From Diadema setosum (Eukaryota > Echinodermata > Echinoidea > Diadematoida > Diadematidae), in the NCBI RefSeq assembly GCF_964275005.1, contig NC_092689.1, positions 2,053,501-2,117,500 of the forward strand: 64,000 nucleotides of DNA. Reading direction: 5' to 3'. Position 1 is the first letter of the stretch. Every line of letters starts with the position of its first letter. Position numbers and translations under genes: made by a program. The notes below the pieces were generated by a model, which saw only the letters and a list, made by a program, of their open reading frames with translations, had not been told where the DNA came from and did no database searches. Below are positions 1 through 13,122 of the stretch, in pieces.

Positions 1-240
1 GGTTCTCTTATATAGAGTGATAATGTGTACATCATTTACTGCCTTCTCCGTTTGTATTTTTTTTTTTGTCTAGATACACTAAAATAAAAGTGAGAAACAG
101 ATGATTTTTTTTTTTGTATATCAGTGTTCCCAACGAACCTTCGGAATAACGAATCTTCGGAATAACGAACTGTAAACTTTCCAAACACCATGTTAAATCG
201 AGTTCATAAATATAACTTTTAAGGTACCTTGTCTTTGCAG

Positions 241-417
241 AATTACACAGGAAACGTCACTACTGCCGAGGCTACCCTCCCAAATGGTGAAGTCTTCTAT
301 GAATTTGATACCAGTCTTGGTGCAACAGATGATTATAAACACTTCGAAATCGGCAGACAATCCGGGGAAATCAATATAATAACCCTGACCGACAGGGAAA
401 CTCAGGAACAATACATT
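241..417 (+). CDS. Cadherin gene exon a: cadherin repeat, first part
   Basis: Acceptor ttgtctttgcag ends at 240 and donor gtgagt starts at 418; phase 0 on both sides, 59 codons. It encodes [20 protein letters not shown] through DRETQEQYI. The [22 protein letters not shown] stretch is the usual F-x-I-...-SGEI-...-LDRE core of a cadherin repeat. The repeat starts upstream of the window. Confidence 0.88.
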
Positions 418-3400
418 GTGAGTGTACACGCGTTCACCAAATATTATTCATTTTCAGCATATGGTATTTACACCGGAGGTATGTTTTATTCCCTGTACCT
501 TTCAACCATTCTTAGCCAGTCATTGTAGTTGTGGATAAAGCACATAATCCTTATTGTAATACATATATACACAAAAGCTAACCTCAATGTAATAGCATAT
601 GGCTATTTAGGTTGGCAATTACTGCAAATGAATTTTGTTGTCTGTCTTTCTTCTGGTGGACAATTTTTAGAGAGACACTGAGAGAGGTATAATATCTTAA
701 AGAGAGATATTATTATCCTCAAGGGGTTAAAGAGTGTTAGTAAGCAACCACGGTGGAAGATCTATTGGTAGTGCTAGTTTTATGAGATATCTAATCCAAA
801 AGATACCACTTAAGACATATTACAGCTTTGAACAACTTTGAAACAAACGCGTTCCAGTATAGACATCTAAAAAAAAAATGATTAGGACCATAAATATAAC
901 GAAACTTACTGTATTTCTTTAATAGATTAACTTAGTCAACTTTTGATCATCAACAGCTGACCGTGAAGGCCATTAACAACGCAACGGGTGTACCGTCAAC
1001 GTCAGATGTCACTTTCTCTGTTATTGTCATTGATAAAGATGACAACGAGCCGGTTTTCTGGGGCCCGGTAAGTTCATTTTCTCGAGCTTACAACTATATG
1101 TAGTAGTATGTCGGGCTTAATACACATTTGCTTCAAACGATCCCCCCATCTTAATGATAAATTGAATTTTATTCACAATGCTCTGGAGGTTAAAAAATAT
1201 GTTTCGGAAGATTTCGCATTTAGAGTCGCTTCAAAATTTTATTTCGACAGTCCGCAGTGCTATAGGTACTGCTGCTGTGGGAGCAAAATTGGGTGTGGCT
1301 AATGTGTGCGTATACAACCATTCTCTACAAAAACCAGACGCTGATAAACATTTGAGCTTGTCAAATTTAATACACTGACTTGAGAACAGCAGAATGAAAA
1401 TGCTTTATGAGAATATAAATATCTGCGTTTTTATCAATTTCATTTATGTATGTGTGTGTTGTGTATTCATTTGTTAATATTTTTTGTGTTATCTTTTGAG
1501 AACGTAATGCGTCCGTCTCTCGTTTAGGGTACTGGCTCCGACGAGGTACTAGAACCACCTAACGAAGAAATGATGGTGTTCGAACACGAGCCCGAGGGAA
1601 CCTTTGTCGGAATTGTTCCGGCAGCGGTGGATCTAGACAGCGACACGTATAATACGATCTACTACTATCTCGTCTGTGAGTTAAAGGTCCAGTTTACCTT
1701 TGGGAGCAGTGATTTCAAAAATGTTCAAGATATCACATTTGATGCATATGTGTAGGTCTGTTGTATCATAAAACATCCTACCATATTAAATATTTGCAAT
1801 AAAACCTAAAATATAAGGAGATATCAGGGTTTTTCTCAGTAAACCGTAACTGTATACGGTTTAGTCTGGAAACATTTTTATTATAACTATTGTTCACATT
1901 TTGTGTATTTAACAACACTTAACATCGATTATACGGATTCAAATTTTGACAGTGGTTGTTTCTATCCCTAACTCACATTTAAGAACTATTTTAAAGCACT
2001 AATGCTTTCATCTGCAAATGGTAAATTATGCCTTTAAACCCATATTGTTTCACTACGGCAACAACCAATGCTTCTAATACAGGCCGGTGACCTACAAGGA
2101 GGTTCAAGAGATGAAGTAAAATCACTCTTGTTTCCTTTGATACCATGTTAGATGCCAGGACACAAAAATATGTCAAGTATATTATGTGCCAAACTGGAGC
2201 TGTCCCACAGATACGAAGACAATTGATTCATGTCTCATTGCATGATAGCCATGCAGCTAATCTCGAAAATATGTCTTTATGATGGCAATTACTTTTCGCC
2301 GTCCCTTCTTATAAGATGAGTGGTACGTACTGGTACATGTACAGACACGGAGATGCGAGAATAAATATCGCACAAAAATTAATCAAATGAACATCAAAAC
2401 TACTCGACTTTTCATGTCTTACACTAATCCTACATACAAGTGAATGAAGAACTGTACTTGAAGATTATTTCATACCAGTTTCATTTGTCGGAAGCGATCG
2501 AAAACATAATAATGAGCTTTTAAATGAGGGTACAGTTACAAATACTTTACAGCATATGTTATTATTTACATCTTTGAACATATTTCTGAACGGTATTTGT
2601 TTTGGTTGTATTTCATGATGTAAAATTCCATCATTTGTACATCAAAAGAAAACTGAAAGCCTTCTGAATAACATCCAGTTGGAAGTCGATATATTTAACC
2701 TCCTGGCACCTATTGAGCAATCATCTAAATCATCGTCTGCCATTATCTCATTTACAGTTAATACCTGTCCATCGCTATTTCAGTCATTGTACACTGTTGT
2801 ATAAAATACCTGCTACTTATTATCATAAATCTCTTCCAATGGTTCCTTGTACTATGTTCTTGCAAACACATAACCCTCTCACATAGTCTCCATTTTTACC
2901 TCAATAAGGTCGGACACGTTTCAGACGAAAATTGATATTCATTCTGATTTTCAACATGTTTTTCTTTTAATGTACATTTCTTTCTTAAAGAATATGCACT
3001 TTAAGATTGTCTCGAAGTACAGATCTCTTTCTAGTTATCTGTAGCATGTTGCTGTGATGTTTTGCATATATCTATTCATTGTGTTTAATGGAATATTTTC
3101 TCTTTTGTACTGAGAAAATGGATACTCCTCGGGGTTATAATTATCGTTGTATCACACAAAACTTCAGAAGTACATAAAAAGTTGACAAGCCTTAGGGCAT
3201 ATGCGAAGAGTATACTCTTGTAGTCCGAGTTTCCTTCATGGTAACATTTCAAAGTTTCGTGAGTCAGTGAAAAGGAGAAGTAATGAAAGACAGAAGGGAG
3301 ACTGACAGAGATTCATATCACTGAAGGGCGATACTCAAATATTAATTCGTCTTCAATTTGGATAGTCGTGGAGAACTCCTGACATTACGAACTGAAATTT

Positions 3401-6400
3401 TATCCGGATTGTTTTTCTCATCTCGGTTTTTTTTTTTTTGGTATCAAAATACAGAAATTAAAACAATGTGTAAAGATTTTTTTTTCGATATTCTCCAACT
3501 TATTTCTGGCGAAAATGACGAGAAAGTGGCAAAACAAGAAATTTCAAGGACGGCCATAATCATGGACATGGGCCACAAGCCGACACAAATCTGACTGATG
3601 ACTTCTAATTTGCGTTAGATTTCCTTCAACTCCAAGTTAATTCTTTTTTTTTTCAGTTGTCAATATTAAACGATAATGTTCAATGAGATATTTTGATTTC
3701 CTGTTATTTAAACCACAAGTCAAAAGTGGTCGATCATGACGGTTGCGGTTTTCTTTATGGAGCTCTGTAGCTGTGATATCAGTATGCACGATCCTCTCTT
3801 CTTGTTCTGTGTCGCTGTTAAGCTGGGAACGAACAAGGCTACTTCGAGCTCGACAGCGCTTCCGGAAATTTGACCCTGGCAAAGGAAATAGACAGAGAGC
3901 AAACTGACCAGTTCATTCTCGTAGTCCGTGCCGACAGTGATCCCAACTTCGAGCCATCGGTAGGCGATGTCGTCGATCCTGACATGAACCAAGAGTTAGC
4001 CTGGGTGACGGTGTTCGTTTTGGATATCAACGACAGCCGACCCAGGTTCTTGAGCTACAACTATGCGGCTGGTAAGAACTAAGTCTTAGTGGTGTTCGGC
4101 ATACATGTTACCAATTGAGTCAAAGTACTCCTTGAAACACGTTATGTTCACGACCTGTGTTCCTATCTTTGGTTCACACATGATGAGTACTATTTTTTTT
4201 TTCAAAAATCACGGGTCAGTCAAGTCCTGATTAGCGATTGGATAAAAAATGATCATGTGATAACATATGGTGGATTATTCCTGCCATGAGCAACAGCTTT
4301 TTGGGAATGTTATCCCAAGGGACAATAAGGAGCTTTAGATTTTAGACGCGCGGACGTTCAAAGAGAAAAAAAAAACATGATCTGAGCGTGCGCAGTAACT
4401 TGATCCGCGCTACTGCGCACGCTCAGATCATGTTTTTTTCTCTTTGAACGTCCGCGCGTCTAAAATCTAAAGCTCCCTATTATTTTTGTGGAACGAATGG
4501 CAAAAGACCTCGTAGGTACAACTGTATACCAACTGAGTATATTGGATATTACGCGCTTGACGCGCTAAGGCAGTGGTTGCGTGGAGTCAACTGTTGTGGA
4601 AAACTAGCTTTTACGTGTTTTTCGTGATGCTATGATAATGACCTAAAAACTAAATCAGAAGGATTTGTGGCCAGACAGCAAGTGACTGGCGATCCTGTCG
4701 GAAGCATAGAGGTTGTTCGCATCTCGAGATTTTAAATGCTACTTAAGTTTCGATATCTATAACCTCCCTCGGTAGTATTCCAAACCATTTATGTCCTTGG
4801 GAGGGATCACATGGTCTCTCCCAGCCTCAGCCATTGTGTATAATATACATACTATCAAGAAGTTCAAATCATTTTGACTTTAGATTTGTTTAACATATTG
4901 TTTATTACCGACACACTTTGCTCGAGAAATCAAGCAAAGAGGACAAAGAATTTCTATGAATTCTCAAAGTTTTTTTTTTTTTTGGTATTAGTCATGTATA
5001 CAAAAGCTCGCAGCACGTTCGCGATTATGTCTATTCTTTTTCAAGGCATTCTCTCTGTAGTAATCAAGGAGATGACACTGTGATGTGATGTGATGTGATG
5101 TGATGTGATGTGATGTGATGTGATGATATATGATGTGATGTGATGTGATGTGAAGGGATGTGATGTGATGTGATGTGATGTGCTGTGATGTGCTGTGATG
5201 ATATATGATGTGATGTGATGTGATGTGAAGGGATGTGATGTGATGTGATGTGATGTGATGTGATGTGGTGATATGATGTGATGTGTTGTGATGTAAACGG
5301 ATGTGAAGGGATGTGATGTGGAGGGATGTGATGTGGAGGGATGTGATGTGATTTGATGTGATGTGATGTGATGTGATATGACGTGACGTGACGTGATGTG
5401 ATGTGATGTGATGTGATGTGATGTGATGTGATGTGAAGGGATGTGATGTGATGTGATGTGATGTGATGTGGTGATATATGATGTGATGTATTGTGATGTA
5501 AACGGATGTGGAGGGATGTGATGTGGAGGGATGTGATGTGGAGGGATGTGATGTGATTTGATGTGATGTGATGTGATGTGCTGTGATGTGAAAGGATGTG
5601 AAGGTATGTGATGCGATTTGATGTGAAGGGATGTGTAGTGATTTAATGTGATGTGATGTGATGTGATGTGATGTGATGTGATGTGATGTGATGTGATGTG
5701 ATGTGTTGTGGTGTGTGTGGTGTGGTGTGGTGTGGTGTGGTGTGTTGTGTTGTGATGTGATGTGATGTGATGTGATGTGATGTGATGTGATGTGATGTGA
5801 TGTGATGTGATGTGTTGTGATGTGATGTGATGTGATGTGATGTGATGTAATGTGATGTGATATAATTTGATGTAATGTGATGTGATGATGAGATGTGAAG
5901 GACAACGGGTGCGTACCAGGCTCACCCACTTCCCAAAAATTGCAAGCAAGTAAAATGTTTATTTTAGTAGGATTATTCTAGTGAAAAAGACCTACTGTTG
6001 CCCTTACATATTTGCTCAAAGACGCAAGTACCTTTTTTTCTTACATAAAGAAAAGTGTCAAAACTTTCCTTCTTAGGTAAGTTCTATGCTTTATGCGTGA
6101 TCAGTGTCATTGATATTGTGAACCAAAGACCCTTTTTATTTTTACAGGACTTGCGAATATACTTATAAGGAGGTAGCTGCACAACACTATTTAAAAGTCC
6201 TATACTGTTTAATCAACTCTTATAATTTCCGTGTTGGGTAAGAATGCTTTCATTCGTACTAAAGTTCGTTCGTACGAAAAAGAAATGTCTACAACTAACT
6301 TGTTTTTTTTTTTAATTCAATGATACGCCAGCAGTTAAGATTACATTATGAAATTCTCATTTAATTGTACAGGTCTACTGTACACCACTAACCCCGGCGA

Positions 6401-9400
6401 GTCCATAATAACAGTGAAGGCTGTGGATCCAGATGAGGGTGAAAATGCTGTAGTGGAGTACGAAATAGTGAACCAAGCCTCCTACGATGAAGGTACTTTA
6501 CTTGTTTTTTATGTCAGATTATTTTTGCCCATTCTTTAGCTTTTGTGCAAGTAAACGCAGATGCCTGTTTCTAGTGTTGATTCAGCTGATTCAAATGCTT
6601 CAATCATTTACAATCAATATTGACTTGAAATAAACTTCGTATTAATGTGGCTATTATTCGTAACCAACGATTTAGAGGTGTGCCTGCAGATATGATTATG
6701 AAATATTTTCTTGTTGGTATCGTATGCAAGAAATACCTGGTGTTTTTCTGTCAATAATAAGCAAAGTATTGCCGATCCCTACGGTGAAGCTTTTACCGGT
6801 AGGCCCATCTTTTTTTTTTCTCCTAGATCGAATTATTATACCAGCTTTACATAACATGCGAATCTGCTGAATGTAACTTAGGAGGGTAAATGGCTATAAT
6901 TATGCTGAAACACATGTTCATTTTTTTTTGAAGATTATTTTTTTTTTAATTGTGTCATCAAAAAATTGTTAATGTTGTAATTTTCTCGACATCGCTAATA
7001 CGATTATGGCCAAAATGGTCTCAACCAGTTTAGTTGTACTCACTATTTCATGTTTTGTTTTATTTGTTTAGTTAGTTGGTTTTTCCTGTTTCGTCTTTTT
7101 CTTTTTCGGACCTTACCTAGAGATTATGAAGGTGGAGCATTGATTCGAATGACGTCCATCAGTAGACCATCACTAACAGTATTCTTCCAACAGTCCAAGG
7201 GTATCATGGTATCGGCGATGATCAACGCCAGTCATACTGTATTATACTAGGCTACTAATATAATTTTCAACTTTTACGAGATACCCTGTACTTTTATCTT
7301 TTCTTACATTCGTAGATTATACTTCACTTGCATGCATCCAAAGTGGACCATACACAAGTTGGCAAATGCCCTGTTTTGTAGTTGTCATTCTGATTTGTGT
7401 TGCTGTTGTCAATACCTTGTAGTGTTCTCTCGGACAGTATTCCGACATCTCCCTCTCCCCCCATCACCACCACTACACTAACATCTGGTCAGCATTCTGA
7501 TTGTGTACTCTTCTCGCCACCACAGACGACGTGCTGCTGAGCGACAAAATTGAGACATTTGCGATATCTTCAGAGTCAGGCAATGTGATTGTCCAATTGA
7601 AACCAGCCTTGAGTAGTGAAGACCACTATTACATCATTGTGGCTATGGCTAAAGACAGCAAAGATCCAGAGCTGAATGACAACACAACCTTTTCAGTAAG
7701 CTCTACGCATTTATTCCAGTACACTCATACCAATACATAATTATGAACATTGTCACGAGCGTGTTTCCGTTGAGATGTTGTCAATGATTTGAGAAATCAA
7801 CAAAATATAAAAACAGCAACTCTAGAAAGTCAACCAAAAAAAAGAAGAATGATTAATTACCAAAATGTTTGCGTGTTTACAGGATAGACTGACAAATTAA
7901 GTTGTTGTGTTGTAATAATTGGAGATTTTATGATGGAATGTGTTTAGTGATGAATAAGTTCTGCGATATAAGGAGGGGAGACAGAGAGAGGTTGAATTGT
8001 ACTGAGTTTGAAATAAGCACGATTTGGTTACAGCAATGAGCTACAATCTATTTGGTCATATCATAATACAAACTTAAAATGACAACAACAGAAATTTCTT
8101 CTCTCTTCCGATACAGGTGTACTTGCTTAGAGAAATCGACCAGGTTAGTGTTCTCTTCAAGGATGAGGTTAATAACGTATTAACCATTCAGGAGGAGTTT
8201 GCACGGTAAGTTTCAACTCCTTCTTCTTTGCTTCTTTCTCGAGACCTGTGTAGTAATAAGAGATACCATGGTTTTCATTGAGAAGCACCATTTTTAACTT
8301 TCATTTCGTTGTAAGGGTCCCAATTATGTTTTTTAAGATAATCAAAGCGATCTTTTTCACAATCAATACTGAACGCTTTTTGTATTACTCGGAAACCTTT
8401 GCGAAAAAGAATGACATTCATCGAATCGAAGAAACACTTTAATCTGTTTAGAAACTTCCCCCATCTTCTTGTTGTGTCCTTTTGCCAATCCCCCTCTTCC
8501 CTATCGTCTTTGTTCCTCCAGACCCTTTTTGGTGCACGTCCTCTGAAAATGCATACCTCTATCAGGAAATGACACCTTTTTATGTTGTATTTATAGGTAA
8601 CGTCTTTCTGTCACCAGCATCAAAGCAAATTACCACACCAGTTTCCTGTTTCAACAAGTATTTGATGTAATAAATGTAATTAAATTACGTAGTAAGGAGG
8701 TACGCAACAGCAACTCTCCAAGGACGTAAATCACCTATGCTAATCATTGCTATAGTATGGATTAGCAATATCATGATTATAGAAGCGTCTCGACAGTCAT
8801 CAATTTTATCATTATCATTGTTATTATCTATGAATTGAGGAAAACCACTGATGAAAGGGGTAGGAGAGATTAAAAAGTGCAAACCATGAAACATGAGTTT
8901 TCAGTTGCTGTATCGTGAGACTGATGTAACAGGTCCAAATCAACCAAAAAACAAAAACAAAAACAAAAACAAAACAAAACAAATATCTGAGGAAACCAAA
9001 ACCCAAACAGCAGTGTGGATTGAGTGAAAGCAGCAACATTAGTAGAACACATCAGTGAAAGTTTGAGGAAAATTGGACAATCGATGCAAAAAAAAATTCT
9101 AAGTTTTGGCCTTGTAATGACTGAATAAGGAGACTTCTAGAGTTTGTGATGTCATATGTGTACAATTATAAAGGAAACAAAAGAACGGTTCCACAAAAAA
9201 AAAAAAAAATACCCATTCCATCAACTTGTTAGTGACATTATGCCATAAGGGTAATATCATTCTCCCTGCTTTCTGAAAGAGATAAGTCAACTACTCTTTC
9301 ATTAAGGTAGAAAAGTGAAAATATGCTGAATTTTCTTTATATTTTCTTTATTTGTTGTCGACACATAATGTCATAAACTGAAGTAGTCTCCTTGTCTAGT

Positions 9401-9837
9401 CATTACGACACCAAAACTTTAAGAATTCGTTATTTTTGCATCGATTGTCCGATTTTCCTCAAATTTTCACTGATGTGTTCTAAAAATGTTGCTGCTTTCA
9501 CTAAATCCACATTGTTCTTGGGTTTTGGTTCCCTTTCAAGGAATGTGGAATCACTTTTATTTTTATTTTCAACTTTTCTCCATTTGCCTGTTTGAATTGT
9601 TGCTCAATGCTGATGTGAGGGAGTGTGTATTATGCATTTGGTACTTTTGGACAAACTTGAACAATTATTTCACTATGAGGCTGGACAATCCTGGCTATAT
9701 CATTGTATGTTATTACTGATCGCAATTTTTAAGTTTATCGATCTTCCGTTTTGTTATTGAATAATGAGCCTGTTGTCACAGCTATACCAGAACAGTAAAT
9801 TTTGTATATTATGTGCACGCAAATCATACTCTTGCAT

Positions 9838-9874
<37 letters not shown>

Positions 9875-12541
9875 AATGCACACCCATATATACATACAAA
9901 CATACACAGGCCTACACATATGGGCCTACCCTTTATTCCCAGGAGATAACGGTTTTACATGCCATTAAAACACAAAGAGGCAATGTATTGAAATTTATAT
10001 ATTTTATAACCATTTGTACCCTATGTGGTTGTATTTATTATTGTATTTCATGTCCATTTAATATACCCTTTTTTTTGTACAATTGTGAGTACTTCAGCAA
10101 TTTCACAGCTGCAAGTCACAATTTCAATAGATAATGAATCATAATAACAATGATGATAATCTTTATCAACTCTTGGATTACTTCTTGTTCCTAGATTAAC
10201 AGAAGAAATTATGCGGGCTGCAGGAAAGTTATACACTAACGTCAGTGCTGTCGTGGATAGTGTTGATAGTCAGAGAGATGCAGATGGATTAGAGATTAGA
10301 AACAGGTTAGTGTTGAGTTTAAGCCAACAATGTCCATTATCAAACGCGCAGAAACTTTACTCTTTGTGTTGTAAAAACGATACCAAACTCTTTTCATGCC
10401 GGTAAAAAAGAAGAAGTAATTTATACAGAAGGTGATTGAAATATGACCCTCGACATAATCATAAGAATTCTACACATCATGCACACACTAATGCTCCATT
10501 ATAAAGGGCAAAATTTATTGCAAGAAATTCATCAGATACGTGCCAAAAGTCCACAGAAACTATCTAGGCATTAAAGGAAACCAAATCCCAAAGAGCAATG
10601 TCGATTGAGTGAAAGCAGCAACATTCATGACATTAGTAGAACACATCGGTGAAAGTTTGAGGAAAATCGGACAATCGATGCAAAAGTTGTGAACTTTTAA
10701 AGTTTTGGTGTTGGAACTGCTGGATGAGGAGACTACTAGAGGTTTTGAAATCATGTGTGGACAACAATATAAAGAAAATATAAAGGAAATTCCACAAAAA
10801 TTCATTTTTCATGGGTTCGAGCCTCAGTGAGGTAAAGTACAAGTAATGTCACATGTTATCATACCTGGTGTTATAATTACCCATAGTAAGATACTATTGT
10901 GGAGGTCAAGCCATCTGATAAACCAATCATCTGGACCAAATATATCGCACGTATTATATTACTATAAAAGAAAGAAACCCTACACTCATGGTAATCTTCA
11001 ACCATCTTTCCCCTTCCTTCTAGTACGGTTATGTTGATGCATGTGGTGAACGTGGATGACAACAGCATTATACCTCCAGTTGAGATCCAGGCGTAAGTCG
11101 CACCTTTCTTGATTGGTCCGTCAAACTGATAACCTCGAGGCAAAAAAGAAGATAATTCAGTAATTGCTGGTTACAAGAATTGGTAGGTCGTTTGTAACCT
11201 TGACCTAAACAAACAGCATTATATCATTCAGGCAGAGGCACCTCATCCCATTTAATACAATTTCAATAGCAAGCACATGACAGACAGTAAAATTTGGTAA
11301 TAAAACAATCTTAACCTGTTATACACATGTTATATAACTGTTAAATCAAATGAAATAAAAACAAAAACGATCGTTTCATCAATCCATAGCTCTTTTCTAA
11401 AGGGGTGATCCAATGACACTTGATCATGAAAGTAAATATAATAGTGAAGAAGTTTCTTTTTTTTTCAAAAGCTGCCTCTTTTTCTCCCCAAATCCGCTGA
11501 AAAGGCAACACCCCCCCCCAACAACAACAAAACAAAACAAACAAACTACTTTTAAACTATTTTTTTCTATGCACATCACTTTTTTAAAACTAAATCCCCC
11601 TCGTAGATCCGCCACTGTAATTAGTAGTCCTACATAATTAAACGAGTAAACACTTGTTTGTCTAACCCTTCGTTATCTGATAAGATGGAACATAATTGTA
11701 TGAAGCAGTACAGATTGGATCTTGCGACTTTAATAATCACGCTTGAATGGGAAATTAATATTCTCGGGTCTCATGTTATGATCCTAAGTAGATAATAACT
11801 AAGACCTTTTTCGTTTGTTTGCCAACCAATTATAATTGATAAGCATGTAGAACTTACTAGTATTTCACGTAAAAGGAATAAAGTACGCAACATGACGTAA
11901 TTGCAACTGATTGACAAATTGCCCCGCATCGACGTATATAAGCACTGAATTAATCGGTGTTTTAGTATTAGCAATGAATAAAAAATCATGGGCAATTTGT
12001 CAATCAGTTGCAATGAAAGCATCTCGACGGAAGAATTTCATGAATTTGAATGACATGACTTAACTATGATTTTTTTTTTCGTATTCAGCGCCTTTGACGG
12101 AGCTCTTCAGTTTGCCGATGAACTTGAGGAATACCATGTTGTTTCTGTAGACGTAAGTGCAAAATGACAATGTTTGATTGTGTTGTGTGTGTAGTGTGTG
12201 TTGTGTGTTTATTTGTGTCTTCAAATATTCTGTGTACACCCGAAAGCTCATTTGTGGGATTGAAGATGTGCTTGCATGCACAAGATACTTTCGTGGTGAT
12301 ACGATAAAATGTCTGTAATTGATTTCATCCCTGGACCGAAGTGAAAACTTTGCAACTTCTGCTGACATGGGCTATCTTGACAGAGGACTAAATACAACAA
12401 CATAAAGTAAAACGGAATGATGAGCACTAGCTGCTCCATTTGCGTTTCGCTTTTATGCCTTTTAAAACAGTGCGCACTTTTTCGTAAATGAAAACGAAAA
12501 TCTAAAAGTAGCAAGAAGATGATAAGATCCGACACTATATA

Positions 12542-12592
<51 letters not shown>

Positions 12593-12814
12593 ATATATAT
12601 ACTCCTAGATGGGTCATTTGGAAGACATTTCCATTTGTTTTATATGCAAATTTATTATTACATGTTCAATGGCAGTTTACGCAATGGAGACACGAAAATT
12701 GTCTCCTTAATGACCAGTTGTCTCCCTAATGAAGACACTCCCCCCCAATATGTCTCCCTAAGGTGCCAACTAGGGATATATATACACATATATATATATA
12801 CGTATATATATATA

Positions 12815-12882
<68 letters not shown>

Positions 12883-13049
12883 CACATGATACATGTAAAA
12901 TTTGACTGTAACCATACAAACATAATTCACGTTTAGATTATGCCATTGTAAGACTGTTATATTTTGGAAATACGATACAGAAATATATAATAACATAATA
13001 TATAATAAATATATACATAAGACATCATACATAATATATAAAATACATC

Positions 13050-13122
<73 letters not shown>

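Noticed and set aside
4988-5949. Open frames of about 300 codons with SHHIT repeats on the minus strand
   Set aside because: They are translations of the (TGTGA)n satellite. No start context, homology or composition of a real protein.
12658-13032. Ile/Tyr-rich open frames on both strands
   Set aside because: Translations of TA microsatellites. The same applies near 24300, 52550, 57100, 57800 and 59100.
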